From: Rhodospirillales bacterium 24-66-33
GTDB lineage: Bacteria; Pseudomonadota; Alphaproteobacteria; Reyranellales; Reyranellaceae
Length of the DNA: 64,000 nt
NCBI GenBank assembly: GCA_002281855.1
Contig: NCHQ01000003.1
Span: forward strand, 62,001-126,000
Reading direction: 5' to 3'
Shown in pieces: positions 8,537 through 19,811 of this stretch. The notes beneath the pieces are model-generated. The model saw nothing but the letters and a program-made list of their open reading frames with translations. It ran no database searches and was not told the origin of the DNA. The position numbers were made by a program, and so were the translations under genes. Positions within the stretch are counted from its first letter, which is position 1. Each line of letters starts with the position of its first letter.

Positions 8537-9465
8537 CAGACTTCACTCCCCCGCTTGGTGATGTCGCGCAGGATGAAAGTCGCGGCGACGGCCAGGATGG
8601 GCACCATGAACAGCGACACGGCGGCGCCGAGCGGAATGTCTCCGCCCTCGATGCCGACGCGGAACGCCCAGGTGCCGAAGATATGCGTGCTGTTGAGCGG
8701 ACCACCCGCCGTCAGCACGCGCACGATATCGAAGTTCGCGAAAGTGACGATCAGCGAGAACAGCGCGGTGATCGCGATGATGTTGCGCATCATCGGCAGG
8801 GTCACGTACCAGATGCGCTGCCACCAGGTGGCGCCGTCGATAGAGGCGGCCTCGTAGAGCTGCTCGGGCACCGACTTCAGCGCCGCCAGATACATGATCA
8901 TGAAGAACGGCGAGCCGATCCAGACGTTGACCAGAATGACCGAGAAGCGGGCCCACCCCGCCTCGCCTGTCCACGGGATGCCTTCGAAGCCCATGATCGC
9001 CAGGAGCCAGTTGAGCGCGCTGTAGGACGGATCGAACAGCCACAGCCAGGCGAGCGTGCTCATCGCCGGCGGAATGACCCACGGCACCAGCAGCATGCCG
9101 CGCCACTTGCGCTGGCCCTTGGCCGGAATGTTGTGGACGAAATGCGCGACCACGAAGCCGATGATCGCCTTGAAGATCACAGCGGTGATGGCGAACAGGC
9201 AGGACTGATAGACGACCAGCCAGAATGTGTCGCGCCCGAACAGAAACTCGAAGTTACCGAAGCCGACGAAGCGGGTCATGCCCTTGTTGAGGGTGGCCAG
9301 GTAGACCGCGTAGCCCGCCGGATAGGCGACCAGGATGGTGATCAGGAGGATCAGCGGCAACGCCATCAGGAAGGCGATGGTCGACTTGCGCTGCATGAGT
9401 TTGTGCAGGCCGCTGCGCTGCTGTGTCGGATGCCCGGCCGGATTGCGGGCGGCGATGTCTGCCAT
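8536..9465 (-). CDS. Sugar ABC transporter permease, MalF type
   Basis: This 309-aa permease is the partner of the MalG-like protein. I chose the ATG at 9465, since GGAG lies 8 bases upstream; a start at 9492 is also open but has no ribosome site. A cytoplasmic N-terminal tail is followed by helix 1 (TIAFLMALPLILLITILVAY), and the EAA loop reads VPEQLYEAASIDGATWWQRI. It is 219 bp downstream of the solute-binding-protein gene, and that spacer holds two stem-loops. The lack of a large MalF periplasmic loop places it with the UgpA/LacF type rather than true MalF. Confidence 0.92.
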   Translation of the reverse strand: MADIAARNPAGHPTQQRSGLHKLMQRKSTIAFLMALPLILLITILVAYPAGYAVYLATLNKGMTRFVGFGNFEFLFGRDTFWLVVYQSCLFAITAVIFKAIIGFVVAHFVHNIPAKGQRKWRGMLLVPWVIPPAMSTLAWLWLFDPSYSALNWLLAIMGFEGIPWTGEAGWARFSVILVNVWIGSPFFMIMYLAALKSVPEQLYEAASIDGATWWQRIWYVTLPMMRNIIAITALFSLIVTFANFDIVRVLTAGGPLNSTHIFGTWAFRVGIEGGDIPLGAAVSLFMVPILAVAATFILRDITKRGSEV

Positions 9466-9602
9466 CGGGTACTCCAGGCCCCGTCGGGCCATGCGGGAAA
9501 CACCAGGTTGAAATTGGCGACGAGATCGAGCGGAAGCGGGTGACCGCGACGGAAGCGGCGAACTGCCCTGCCAGCGACAGGGCCGACCTCCCGCATCCCT
9601 CC

Positions 9603-9673
9603 GGAACCGGCGCTGAAGTCCGGTTCCAGGGCCGATCCGCCACCGTCCGCCGGTCTCATCGAGGGACCGGCGG
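9603..9673 (-). other. Two stem-loops between the solute-binding-protein and permease genes
   Basis: Two perfect inverted repeats lie in the 219-bp gap. One pairs 9603-9610 with 9620-9627 (8 bp, 9-nt loop). The other pairs 9647-9655 with 9665-9673 (9 bp, 9-nt loop) and starts 12 bases after the stop of the binding-protein gene. Neither is followed by a T-run, so they are not canonical terminators. In many ABC operons such hairpins protect the binding-protein mRNA and lower downstream expression. That role is inferred here. Confidence 0.6.
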
Positions 9674-9684
9674 GCGGCGTCGCA

Positions 9685-11025
9685 TCAGTTGCGGGTGAAG
9701 CCCTCGAGCTCCTTGGCCGCCCAGTCGAGCGTCTTGTCCATGGCCTCGCCCTTGGCGTAACGCACGACCATCTGGGTCATGATGGCCTGGGTGTAGATCT
9801 GCTCGGCGATCTTGTGCGGCGCGGGAGCCGCGGCGATCGAGAGGGTCTGGTGATTGTGCGGGTTCGGGTAGTGGTAGAGCGTGCCCTTGGGCGGCGACTC
9901 TTCCGCCCACACCTTGAAGGTGGTGAGCTTCTCGAACGCCGGCAGGTCGTAGCCCTGCGAGGCGTTGGTCATCTTCTCCGCGGCACTGGCCTGCGAGAGG
10001 AAGGTGATCAGGCTCTTGGCCGCCGACTGGTTCTTGCTGAAGTTCCAGATGCCCCAGAAGTACGGCAGGAACGGCGCATAGCGGCCCTTCGGTCCCATCG
10101 GGAAGCCGTGCGTCCAGAGCTGCTCGGCGACCTGCGGCGCATCGCGCTTGGCGACGGCCCAGGCGCTGGGCGGGTTCATGATCAGCGTACCCTGGCCCGA
10201 GACCAGGAATTTGTTGTTCGACGCGTCATCCCACGACGGCACGTCGGGCGGCAGGAACTGCATCAGCTTCTTGTAGTAGTCGAGCACCTGGCGGACCTGG
10301 TCGTTCTTCACGACGATGTCGCCCTTGGCGTTGACGAGCTGGGCGCCGAAGGCGTGGAACAGCGCACCGGCGCTGTCGACACTGTCCGACGTTGCGCCGA
10401 GCCCGATGCCGAACGGGTTGCCGCCCTTCTGGCAGGCTTCCGCCGCCTTGAGGAAGTTGTCGAGAGTCCAGGCGTCGGCCTTGGGCGCCTGTCCGGCGGG
10501 GTACATCGCCTGGATGTCGATGCCGGCATGCTTCTTCAGCAGGTCGATGCGCGAGCACGGGCCCTTGATCTGGCTGCCCGAGGTCGCCGGCACGGCGAGC
10601 CACTTTCCGTTCACCTTGCCGAGATACTCGACGGTGCCGTTGACCGCACCATTCTCCTTGATGAGCGGTTCCATGACCTCGTTCATCGGGACGAGCTGGT
10701 CGGCGTAACGCGACGGTAGCCAGGTCGAGAAGGCGAGCACGTCGTGACCCGACTTGGCCTGCGATTCGGCGGCCGTGGTGAGCAGCAGCTTGTTGCCCTG
10801 CGAAGTGATGAAGTCCATCGAGACTTCGACCTTGTTCTTGTCGGCCCACTCCTTCACGAGAGCCTCGACCGCCTTGTTGGCGCCGGGCACCCAGTGATCC
10901 CAGAAACCGACCGAGAGCTTGCCGGCCGCATTCGCGCTCCGAACGAACGGCGCAGCCACGAGTGCCGCGGAAGCCGCAGCAGTGCCGGCTACGAATCGAC
11001 GACGATTGACCTTCATCGAGACCAT
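9685..11025 (-). CDS. ABC transporter extracellular solute-binding protein (family 1)
   Basis: This 446-aa periplasmic binding protein is the receptor of the importer encoded downstream. The ATG at 11025 has AGGAGG with good spacing. The N-terminus carries a twin-arginine-like signal (NRRRFVAGTAAASAALVAAPF), so it may be exported folded by Tat and cleaved near residue 33 (ANAAG). The mature part starts KLSVGFWDHWVPGANKAVE and fits the MalE/UgpB family 1 fold in length. It is the first gene of an operon that runs to the Ldh-family gene at 4629. A candidate promoter lies about 90 bp upstream of its start. The ligand is unknown; the dehydrogenases in the operon favour a polyol or sugar acid. Confidence 0.93.
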   Translation of the reverse strand: MVSMKVNRRRFVAGTAAASAALVAAPFVRSANAAGKLSVGFWDHWVPGANKAVEALVKEWADKNKVEVSMDFITSQGNKLLLTTAAESQAKSGHDVLAFSTWLPSRYADQLVPMNEVMEPLIKENGAVNGTVEYLGKVNGKWLAVPATSGSQIKGPCSRIDLLKKHAGIDIQAMYPAGQAPKADAWTLDNFLKAAEACQKGGNPFGIGLGATSDSVDSAGALFHAFGAQLVNAKGDIVVKNDQVRQVLDYYKKLMQFLPPDVPSWDDASNNKFLVSGQGTLIMNPPSAWAVAKRDAPQVAEQLWTHGFPMGPKGRYAPFLPYFWGIWNFSKNQSAAKSLITFLSQASAAEKMTNASQGYDLPAFEKLTTFKVWAEESPPKGTLYHYPNPHNHQTLSIAAAPAPHKIAEQIYTQAIMTQMVVRYAKGEAMDKTLDWAAKELEGFTRN

Positions 11026-11039
11026 GTTTCCTCCTCAGA

Positions 11040-11055
11040 GCCGGTTTCGACCGGC
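11040..11055 (-). other. Hairpin just upstream of the solute-binding-protein ribosome site
   Basis: On the minus strand GCCGGT and ACCGGC flank a 4-nt CGAA loop, ending a few bases before the AGGAGG of the gene starting at 11025. In the mRNA this stem would sit directly 5' of the ribosome site, where it could protect the 5' end or modulate initiation. The pairing is seen directly; the function is inferred. Confidence 0.45.
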
Positions 11056-11115
11056 AGATTGATCCCAGCCCGCGCTGACGCTTGGGCACTGGCTCTCAAA
11101 CGGAGCCTTGACGCG

Positions 11116-11144
11116 ATGCTATGCACAAGACGCCGGGCAAGCAA
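11116..11144 (-). promoter_or_regulatory. Candidate sigma-70 promoter of the ABC importer operon
   Basis: On the minus strand TTGCTT (11144-11139) and TAGCAT (11121-11116) are separated by 17 bp. Each hexamer matches the consensus at 4 of 6 positions. The start would fall near 11109, giving a leader of about 85 nt before the ATG at 11025. An AATGCATT palindrome lies at the upstream edge. The rest of the 303-bp divergent gap (11026-11328) holds two TTTGACA direct repeats at 11151 and 11179 reading toward the aminotransferase, and nothing else I recognise. Confidence 0.45.
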
Positions 11145-11328
11145 TGCATTTTGACATGACGTACGGATTCGAGCTGAATTTGACAGGCAGCAGCGAGACT
11201 TGGATGCTCCGCCGCCCAGAGCCGAAAAGGCACCTGCAATTTCTGCGGGAATCTTCTGTAATTGCGTCCTGATCGAGCTCCATCGCCGGATCTCCGGCAC
11301 CAGATTCGAAAGAAGCGTCCGCCTCCTC

Positions 11329-12507
11329 ATGAATACCGTTCCGATGACCAATCCCTGGCTCGCCGCCGTCGCCCCCTCGCCCATCGGCGAGACCAAGCGC
11401 TGGGTGCTGGGGCGCACTTTTCCTGCCGACCGGCCGCTGATCGATCTCAGCCAAGCGGTTCCGGGCTATCCGCCGGCGCTCGAACTGCGCCAGCATCTGG
11501 GTGAACTGTTGCTCGATCCCACGATGCACGGCTACACGCCGATCCTCGGCCTACCGGTGCTGCGTGAAGCCTATGCAGGACATCTGACCGATTTCTACGG
11601 CGCCCCCATCGCACCCGCCGAGGTTGGCATCACGTCGGGATGCAACCAGGCCTTTTGCCTCGCCCTGATGAGCATCGCCAAGGCGGGCGACCAGGTGATC
11701 GTGCCGCGGCCGCATTACTTCAATCACGACATGTGGATGCGCATGCAGGGGATCGAGCCGGTGCCGCTCGACTTCCGGCCGGGCTCCGGCGCGGTGCCCA
11801 GCGCCGAGGATGCCGAGACGCTGATCGGGCCGCGCACCCGCGCGATCATCCTGATCTCGCCCAACAATCCGACGGGTGCGGTCTATCCCCCCGAGGCGAT
11901 CCATGCCTTCTTCGAGCTCGCGAAGAAGCACGGCATCGCGCTGCTGCTCGACGAGACCTACAAGGACTTCCTGCCTCAGGGCGAGTGTCCGCACGATCTC
12001 TTCAGCCGGCCCGACTGGCGCGGCACGCTGGTTCACCTCTACAGCTTCTCGAAGGTGTTCGCGCTGACCGGTTATCGCGTCGGTGCGGTCACCGCGGGTG
12101 CCGCACTGATGGCGGAAATCGAGAAGGCGATGGATTGCGTCTCGATCTGTCCGCCGCGGCTTGGTCAGGAGGCCGCGCTGTACGGCCTGCGCAACCTGCT
12201 GCCCTGGGCGCGGAACAACACCGCCGGCCTCAAGGCGCGGGCCGACCTGCTGGGCCAGGGCCTCGAACGCTCCAACCGCTGGCGCCTCGTCAGCATCGGC
12301 GCCTACTTTGCCTACGTGGAGCATCCTTTCGCCGGCACCACCTCCACCGAAGTCTCGAAGCGCATGGCCGACGAGGAGAACCTGCTCACCATCCCCGGCG
12401 ACATGTTCGGCGCCGGCCAGGAACGCTTCATCCGCCTCGCCTTCGCCAACGTCACCGACGACAAGATCCCGACGGTGCTGGAGCGGCTGGAGCGGTTCGG
12501 CGTGTAG
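11329..12507 (+). CDS. Pyridoxal-phosphate aminotransferase, class I/II fold type I
   Basis: This 392-aa PLP enzyme is of the AspC/class I-II aminotransferase family. It has the substrate- and cofactor-binding stretches LILDPTMHGYTPILG-like near residue 65, TSGCNQAFCLALM, SPNNPTGAVYP, LLLDETYKDF and the Schiff-base lysine K242 in YSFSKVFALTG. Near the C-terminus, residues RLAFAN hold the carboxylate-binding arginine. I chose the ATG at 11329; an ATG at 11344 is equally possible because neither has a clear ribosome site. It is divergent from the ABC operon and convergent with the DUF2200 gene. The amino-donor specificity cannot be assigned. Confidence 0.87.
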   Translation: MNTVPMTNPWLAAVAPSPIGETKRWVLGRTFPADRPLIDLSQAVPGYPPALELRQHLGELLLDPTMHGYTPILGLPVLREAYAGHLTDFYGAPIAPAEVGITSGCNQAFCLALMSIAKAGDQVIVPRPHYFNHDMWMRMQGIEPVPLDFRPGSGAVPSAEDAETLIGPRTRAIILISPNNPTGAVYPPEAIHAFFELAKKHGIALLLDETYKDFLPQGECPHDLFSRPDWRGTLVHLYSFSKVFALTGYRVGAVTAGAALMAEIEKAMDCVSICPPRLGQEAALYGLRNLLPWARNNTAGLKARADLLGQGLERSNRWRLVSIGAYFAYVEHPFAGTTSTEVSKRMADEENLLTIPGDMFGAGQERFIRLAFANVTDDKIPTVLERLERFGV

Positions 12508-12522
12508 GGAGGATGCTCTGCG

Positions 12523-12876
12523 TCACTCCTTGCGCAGGATCTTCTCCATCGGCATTCCCTTCGCGAGTTCGTCGACGAGTTTGTCGAGGTAGCGGATCTC
12601 GCGCATGATCGGCTCCTCGATCTCCTCGACGCGAACGCCGCAGACCACGCCCTTGATGAGGGCGCGGGAGGGGTTGGGCTTGGGCGCCTTGGCAAAGAAG
12701 GACTCGACGTCGACCTCCTTGCTCAACTGTGCGTTCAGCGCCGCGGCACCGTAGCCGGTGAGCCAGGAGAGGATGCGTTCGACCTCCGCCCTGGTGCGCC
12801 CCTTCCGCTCCGCCTTCGCGACCAGGGCGTCGTAAACCTTCGCGAAGGCCATCGTGTAGATGCGATGCTTTGCCAT
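12523..12876 (-). CDS. DUF2200 family protein
   Basis: This 117-aa cytoplasmic protein matches the DUF2200 family from its first residues ([15 protein letters not shown], then [22 protein letters not shown]). Family members are about 115-120 aa and uncharacterised, so the length is complete. No membrane segment or signal is present. It is convergent with the aminotransferase gene (15-bp gap) and divergent from the alpha/beta hydrolase gene (56-bp gap). No function can be stated. Confidence 0.88.
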   Translation of the reverse strand: MAKHRIYTMAFAKVYDALVAKAERKGRTRAEVERILSWLTGYGAAALNAQLSKEVDVESFFAKAPKPNPSRALIKGVVCGVRVEEIEEPIMREIRYLDKLVDELAKGMPMEKILRKE

Positions 12877-12932
12877 GACCGCGATGCTAGCCTATCGGGC
12901 GCCGCCATCAACGCTGCGAAGAGGAACGTGCC

Positions 12933-13805
12933 ATGCCCCATGCCATCACGCCCGACGGGGTGAAGCTCTATTACGAGGAAGCCGGCAGCGGGACGCCGAT
13001 CCTGTTCGTCCACGAATATTGCGGCGACTGGCGCGCCTGGGAGCCGCAGATGCGCTTCTTCTCCCGCCGCCATCGCTGCATCACCTATTCCTTCCGCGGC
13101 TATCCCGGTTCCGACGTGCCGCCGAACGGCGACATGAACGGCCAGCAACATGCCGTCGACGATGCCCTGCATATGCTGGACCACCTGAAGATTCCGAAGG
13201 CGCATATCGTCGGCCTGTCGCAGGGAGCCTTCGCGACGGCCCATTTCGGCAGATGCTATGCCGACCGCACGCTCTCGCTGACGCTCGCAGGCGTGGGGTC
13301 CGGCGCCGGCCTCGAAGGGCATGAGCAGTTCAAGAGGGATGCCGTGACGACGGCCGCTCTGATCCGCAAGGACGGCATGGCGAAGTACGCCGAAAGCCTC
13401 ACGACCAATCCGACACGCTCGCGCTTCAGGCTGAAGGATCCGCGCGGCTTCGACGAGTTCACGAAGCATCTCTCCGAGCACCCCGTGGTCGGCGCCGCCA
13501 ACACCATGGAGAATTACCAGGGCAAGCGGCCGTCGCTCTACGACTTCGAAGAGGAATGGAAGACACTCGACCTGCCGACCCTGATCGTCTGCGGCGACGA
13601 GGACGATCCCTGCCTGCAGCCCAGCCTTTACCTGAAGCAGGTCCTGCCGAACGCCGGCCTCGCGATGTTCGCCAAGACCGGCCATGCGGTGAACCTCGAA
13701 GAGCCGGACGCCTTCAACCGCGAGCTCTGGAATTTCATCGTCCTGGCGGAAGCCGGCCAATGGATGCCCCGGCACCCCGCAACGAAGGACGCCGGCCTTA
13801 TTTGA
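12933..13805 (+). CDS. Alpha/beta fold hydrolase
   Basis: This 290-aa hydrolase has the nucleophile elbow GLSQG with Ser96, an acid region GDEDDPC near residue 225, and a C-terminal TGHAVNLEEP His. The start LYYEEAGSGTPILFVHEYCG gives the usual first strands and oxyanion loop. It has no signal peptide, so it is cytoplasmic. Family members include esterases, dehalogenases and C-C hydrolases; the substrate is not assigned. The last 8 bp overlap the convergent thiD gene. The ATG at 12933 follows GAGGAA at a good distance. Confidence 0.88.
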   Translation: MPHAITPDGVKLYYEEAGSGTPILFVHEYCGDWRAWEPQMRFFSRRHRCITYSFRGYPGSDVPPNGDMNGQQHAVDDALHMLDHLKIPKAHIVGLSQGAFATAHFGRCYADRTLSLTLAGVGSGAGLEGHEQFKRDAVTTAALIRKDGMAKYAESLTTNPTRSRFRLKDPRGFDEFTKHLSEHPVVGAANTMENYQGKRPSLYDFEEEWKTLDLPTLIVCGDEDDPCLQPSLYLKQVLPNAGLAMFAKTGHAVNLEEPDAFNRELWNFIVLAEAGQWMPRHPATKDAGLI

Positions 13806-14589
13806 CCGTCACGGCGTGATTGAGCGGGCCATGACCGCGCCCGAAACCGGGCGCGGTCTCGATGGCCCTGCGGACATAGTCCCGCGCGCGCGCAACGGCA
13901 TCATGCAGCGTCATCTTCTGCGCCAGGCCCGCCGCAATGGCCGAGGCCAGCGTGCAGCCCGTGCCATGGGTGCTGCGGCTCGCGATCCTTGTGTCCTCGA
14001 ACCGGTCGAACCTTCCATCGTGGAACAGCAGGTCGACGACGCGATCACCTTCGAGATGGCCGCCCTTCATCAGCACCGCGCCGGCGCCGAGTTCCATCAG
14101 CCGCTGGGCAGCGCGCTTCATGTCGGCCTCGACCCTCACCGCAAAGCCCACCAGCACTTCCGCTTCCGGCAGGTTGGGCGTGATAAGGGCCGCCATCGGC
14201 AGCAGCGTGTCGCGCAGCGCCGCTTCGGCTTCGGTGAGCAGAAGCCGGTGCCCGCCCTTGGCCACCATCACCGGATCGACGACCAGCGGCACGCCGGGCG
14301 CATGCCGGGCGATTCCGGCCGCCACCACCTCGATCACCTCGGCGCTGTGCAGCATGCCTGTCTTCAGCGCGTCGGCCCCGATGTCGCTCAGCACGACCTC
14401 GATCTGCTGCGCGATGAAGGCGGGCTCGATGCCCATCACGCCATGCACACCCTCGGTGTTCTGGGCCGTGAGCGCCGTGATGGCCGTCGCCGCGAAACCA
14501 TTCATCGCGGTGACGGCCTTGATGTCGGCCTGGATGCCGGCCCCACCGCCGGAATCCGACCCGGCGACGATCAACACGCGGCCCTTCAT
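13798..14589 (-). CDS. thiD: Hydroxymethylpyrimidine/phosphomethylpyrimidine kinase
   Basis: ThiD phosphorylates HMP and then HMP-P with ATP to make the pyrimidine half of thiamine. The 263-aa protein fits the family in length. It has [16 protein letters not shown] at 9-24 (substrate loop), [11 protein letters not shown], the DPVMVAKGG motif, and [16 protein letters not shown] near 210 with the anion hole and catalytic Cys. Its start overlaps the glmM stop by 4 bp (ATGA), so it is the tail of the ftsH-folP-glmM run. No TPP riboswitch is seen upstream. The partner thiE is 36 kb away at 49725. Confidence 0.95.
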   Translation of the reverse strand: MKGRVLIVAGSDSGGGAGIQADIKAVTAMNGFAATAITALTAQNTEGVHGVMGIEPAFIAQQIEVVLSDIGADALKTGMLHSAEVIEVVAAGIARHAPGVPLVVDPVMVAKGGHRLLLTEAEAALRDTLLPMAALITPNLPEAEVLVGFAVRVEADMKRAAQRLMELGAGAVLMKGGHLEGDRVVDLLFHDGRFDRFEDTRIASRSTHGTGCTLASAIAAGLAQKMTLHDAVARARDYVRRAIETAPGFGRGHGPLNHAVTVK

Positions 14590-15935
14590 GCGGCCTGCCT
14601 CGGAATCGCGTCGATGATCTGGTCGACCACGCTGCGCACGAGCTCGGAATCGTCGCCCTCAGCCATCACGCGGATCAACGGCTCGGTACCCGACTTGCGC
14701 ACCAGGATGCGCCCGCCCTTGCCGAGCCTTTCTTCTCCTGAGGCAATTGCCTTTGCTACGGAGACGGCATCGAGCGCGGCCGTCGCGTCGGCGACCCGGA
14801 TGTTCTTGAGCAGCTGCGGCACCGGCTCGAAGGCGCGGAAGAACTCGCTGGCAGGGCGATCGCAGCGGATCAGGGCGCACAGCGCCTGCAGCGCCGCCAT
14901 CAGCCCGTCGCCGGTTGTGGCGTGGTCCGTCATGATGATGTGGCCAGACTGCTCGCCGCCCAGATTGAAGCCGTCCGCCCGCATGCGCTCGAGCACGTAG
15001 CGGTCGCCGACCTGGGTGCGCACGAGCTTCAGTCCCCGCTCCTGGAGGTGCCGCTCCAGTCCGAGATTGGACATTACGGTCGCCACGAGGCCGCCGCCGG
15101 CCAGCAGGCCGCGCTGCTTCCATTGATCGGCGATCGTGGCCATGAACTGGTCGCCATCGATCACCCTGCCCGTCTCGTCGACCAGGATGACGCGATCGGC
15201 ATCGCCGTCGAGGCCGATGCCGATATGGGCATGGTGCGCAACGACCTGCTCCTGAAGCACGCCGGGATGGGTCGAACCGCAATTGCCGTTGATGTTGAAT
15301 CCGTCCGGTGCCACCCCGACGCGCACGACCTCGGCGCCCAGCTCGGTGAGCACGGTGGGCGCCACCTTGTAGGCAGCGCCATTAGCGCAATCGACGACGA
15401 CCTTGAGGCCGCTGAGATCCAACCCGCGCGGCACAGACGCCTTGACCGACTCGATGTAGCGGCCCTGCACGTCGTCGAGCCGCTTGGCCCGCCCGATCGC
15501 GGCGGCGTCGGCGAGGACGAGGTCCGACGGCTTCATCACAAGCGACTGTATCTCGCTCTCCACAGCGTCGGACAGTTTGAATCCGTCCGGTCCAAACAGC
15601 TTGATGCCGTTGTCCTCGTAGGGATTGTGCGACGCGGAGATCATCACGCCAACATCCGCCCGCATCGACCGGGTGAGGAAGCCGACGGCGGGCGTGGGAA
15701 TCGGGCCCAGCAGGAACACGTCGACGCCGACCGAGAGGAAGCCGGCCGTCAGGGCCTGCTCCAGCATGTAGCCCGACAGGCGTGTGTCCTTGCCGATCAC
15801 GGCACGGTTGCGATGGGCGCCCCGATGAAAGACCTGACCGGCGGCCATGCCGATGCGCATCGCCATCTCGGCGGTCATCGGAGCGGTGTTTGCACGACCG
15901 CGAACGCCGTCGGTGCCGAAGAGTGAACGAGCCAT
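14586..15935 (-). CDS. glmM: Phosphoglucosamine mutase
   Basis: GlmM converts glucosamine-6-phosphate to glucosamine-1-phosphate for UDP-GlcNAc, hence peptidoglycan and LPS. The 449-aa protein starts [13 protein letters not shown], has the phosphoserine loop ISASHNP with catalytic Ser102, the metal loop DGDADR near 245, the sugar loop GGEQSGH near 330, and the phosphate-binding RKSGTEP at the C-terminus. It lies 10 bp downstream of folP and overlaps thiD. The order ftsH-folP-glmM is also known from gammaproteobacteria and supports the call. Confidence 0.97.
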   Translation of the reverse strand: MARSLFGTDGVRGRANTAPMTAEMAMRIGMAAGQVFHRGAHRNRAVIGKDTRLSGYMLEQALTAGFLSVGVDVFLLGPIPTPAVGFLTRSMRADVGVMISASHNPYEDNGIKLFGPDGFKLSDAVESEIQSLVMKPSDLVLADAAAIGRAKRLDDVQGRYIESVKASVPRGLDLSGLKVVVDCANGAAYKVAPTVLTELGAEVVRVGVAPDGFNINGNCGSTHPGVLQEQVVAHHAHIGIGLDGDADRVILVDETGRVIDGDQFMATIADQWKQRGLLAGGGLVATVMSNLGLERHLQERGLKLVRTQVGDRYVLERMRADGFNLGGEQSGHIIMTDHATTGDGLMAALQALCALIRCDRPASEFFRAFEPVPQLLKNIRVADATAALDAVSVAKAIASGEERLGKGGRILVRKSGTEPLIRVMAEGDDSELVRSVVDQIIDAIPRQAA

Positions 15936-15945
15936 TACTGGCGTT

Positions 15946-16760
15946 TTAACGCATCGCCTTGAACACGGCGAGGGTCTGCCGGGTCGCCACGACGTTGTGA
16001 ACGCGCACGATCGAAGCGCCGCGGCGGACGGCTTCCACCGCCAGCCAGGCCGATGCCGGATCGCGATCCGAGGGCTTTTCGACGCCCGTAAGCCGGCCGA
16101 TGAAGCTCTTGCGGGAGCAGCCGATCAGGACAGGGTAGCCCTCCTCTGCCAGGTGCTCAGTCCCTGCAATCAGCGCAAGCTCCTCTTCGACCGCCTTGCC
16201 GAAGCCCAGGCCGGGATCGAGGGCTATGGACTGTCGCTCCACGCCGGCCATCTCGCATGCGACGGCGCGATCGAGCAGAAAACGCCGGACATCCTCGACG
16301 ACGTCGATATAGGCCGGCCCGGCATAGCGCTCCTGCGGTCTTCCCCGCCGATGCATCAGGATGACCGCCGCCTTGCGGCGCGCGACCAGGGGCAGCATGG
16401 CCGGGTCGTCACGCAGCGCCGAGACGTCGTTCACGATCCGCGCGCCGGCCGCCAGGCCCGCTTCGGCGACGAGGGCGCGGCGCGTGTCGAGCGAGACGAC
16501 CGCCCCTTGGCGAACCAGCCCTTCGACGACCGGGAGAATCCGGCGGCATTCCTCCTCGGGCGAGACGGCAGCCGAACCCGGGCGTGTGGACTCGCCGCCG
16601 ACATCGAGGATGTCGGCTCCCTCCGCGACAAAGCGCAGGCCATCATCGATGGCCCGCGCCGGGTCGAGGCGTTCACCGCCGTCGGAAAAGGAGTCGGGCG
16701 TCACGTTCACGATCGCCATCACGAGAGGGCGATCGAGCGCGACGCCCGCGAAGCGTCTCG

Positions 16761-16764
<4 letters not shown>
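15946..16764 (-). CDS. folP: Dihydropteroate synthase
   Basis: FolP condenses p-aminobenzoate with dihydropterin pyrophosphate for folate and is the sulfonamide target. The 272-aa TIM barrel shows [12 protein letters not shown] near the N-terminus, [11 protein letters not shown], the DTRR loop, [10 protein letters not shown], and LDPGLGFGK with the SRKSF stretch. The best start is a TTG at 16764 that overlaps the ftsH stop as TTGA; the next ATG (16719) would remove residues before the first strand. It lies directly after ftsH, a common arrangement. Confidence 0.95.
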
Positions 16765-18701
<1,937 letters not shown>

Positions 18702-18713
18702 TGATGGCTTCCG

Positions 18714-19811
18714 TTAAGTGGGGCTACGATCAAGATGGGTTGCGGCCGCAGGGTAGCAAGCGAAAAATGCAGCCGGAATCAAGGGCTGCCTGCCTTTCCT
18801 GCCATTTTCGGGCCGGACAATCCACTCAAGCTCCCGCGAGCCGGCGGATTGCCGAAGGGAGAACTGGCAGCCCGACAGGGTAAAATCCTGGCCGCGGCCC
18901 GATCGGCCGCGATCGGCGGCGGCGGCGCACAGACGGACCAGCGCCCGCTCCAGACGCTCCCGCCGCGGCGGATGATCGCCGCCGCCCAAAGCCTGAACGA
19001 CCCGGCTCGCCAGCCTGCGGCGCAGGTCCACAGGCAGGCATCCAAGGAGCACCCGGTCGATCGCGACACCGCCATCGTCGCGGGCCTCCAGCAGCGCCAC
19101 ACCCGCCCCGGCTGTCTGCAGTTCGCGGCCGGCCCTCACACCATCTGCACCGGAGAGTCGGGCTGCAGGCGTGCCGTCGCGGCGCAGCCGGGCCCGTTCG
19201 AACCGCGGATCGCTGTTGGACGGATCGTCGATCCACGGGACGCCGCGCGAGAGAAGCGTGGCGGAAAGGCGCGCACGGGGCATTCGCAGCAGTGGACGCA
19301 GGAGGCGCACCTCGGGCCACTCGACGACCGCGGCCATGCCGGCCAGACCGTCCGGGCCGCTGGCCCGCGCCGTGCGCATCGCGATCGTCTCTGCCTGGTC
19401 GTCGGCGTGGTGCGCCACCAGCAGGTGCAGGATGCCGCGCTCGCGGCAGGCCTCACGCAGCAGCCGGTACCGGGCAGCGCGCGCGGCTTGCTGGAGGCCG
19501 CCCGACGGCTTTGCGCCCGTCCACCGCCGGATGAGGCTCTCGATACCCAGGCCTTCCAGCAGGCGCGCCGCGCCCAGGGCTTCGCCCGCCGCCTCGGGTC
19601 GCAGGCCGTGATCGACGATCAGCGCGAGGATACGGCCGCCCCGCGCGCTCGCCCATTCATGCGCCAGCAAGGCGAGGCTGAGCGAATCGCGACCGCCGGA
19701 AACGGCGACGCCCAGTTCTGGGCATGTCTCGAAGGGCTCGAACGGCGCCATCAGGCGCGCGAAGGTCGCCCCGTCGACGGGTCGCGGCTCGGCGGAATCG
19801 CTCACCCGCAC
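18714..19811 (-). CDS. tilS: tRNA(Ile)-lysidine synthase
   Basis: TilS uses ATP and lysine to modify C34 of tRNA-Ile(CAU), switching its codon and amino-acid identity. The 365-aa protein has the PP-loop SGGRDS at 38-43, LIVDHGLRPEA, VAHHADDQAET and the DDPSNSDPRFERARLR motif of the family. The C-terminal half is shorter than in E. coli TilS, and the tRNA-binding tail is not clear. The start could be GTG at 19811, or GTG at 19805, which overlaps the cpoB stop as GTGA; the difference is two residues. It lies between cpoB and ftsH on one strand. Confidence 0.93.
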   Translation of the reverse strand: MRVSDSAEPRPVDGATFARLMAPFEPFETCPELGVAVSGGRDSLSLALLAHEWASARGGRILALIVDHGLRPEAAGEALGAARLLEGLGIESLIRRWTGAKPSGGLQQAARAARYRLLREACRERGILHLLVAHHADDQAETIAMRTARASGPDGLAGMAAVVEWPEVRLLRPLLRMPRARLSATLLSRGVPWIDDPSNSDPRFERARLRRDGTPAARLSGADGVRAGRELQTAGAGVALLEARDDGGVAIDRVLLGCLPVDLRRRLASRVVQALGGGDHPPRRERLERALVRLCAAAADRGRSGRGQDFTLSGCQFSLRQSAGSRELEWIVRPENGRKGRQPLIPAAFFACYPAAATHLDRSPT

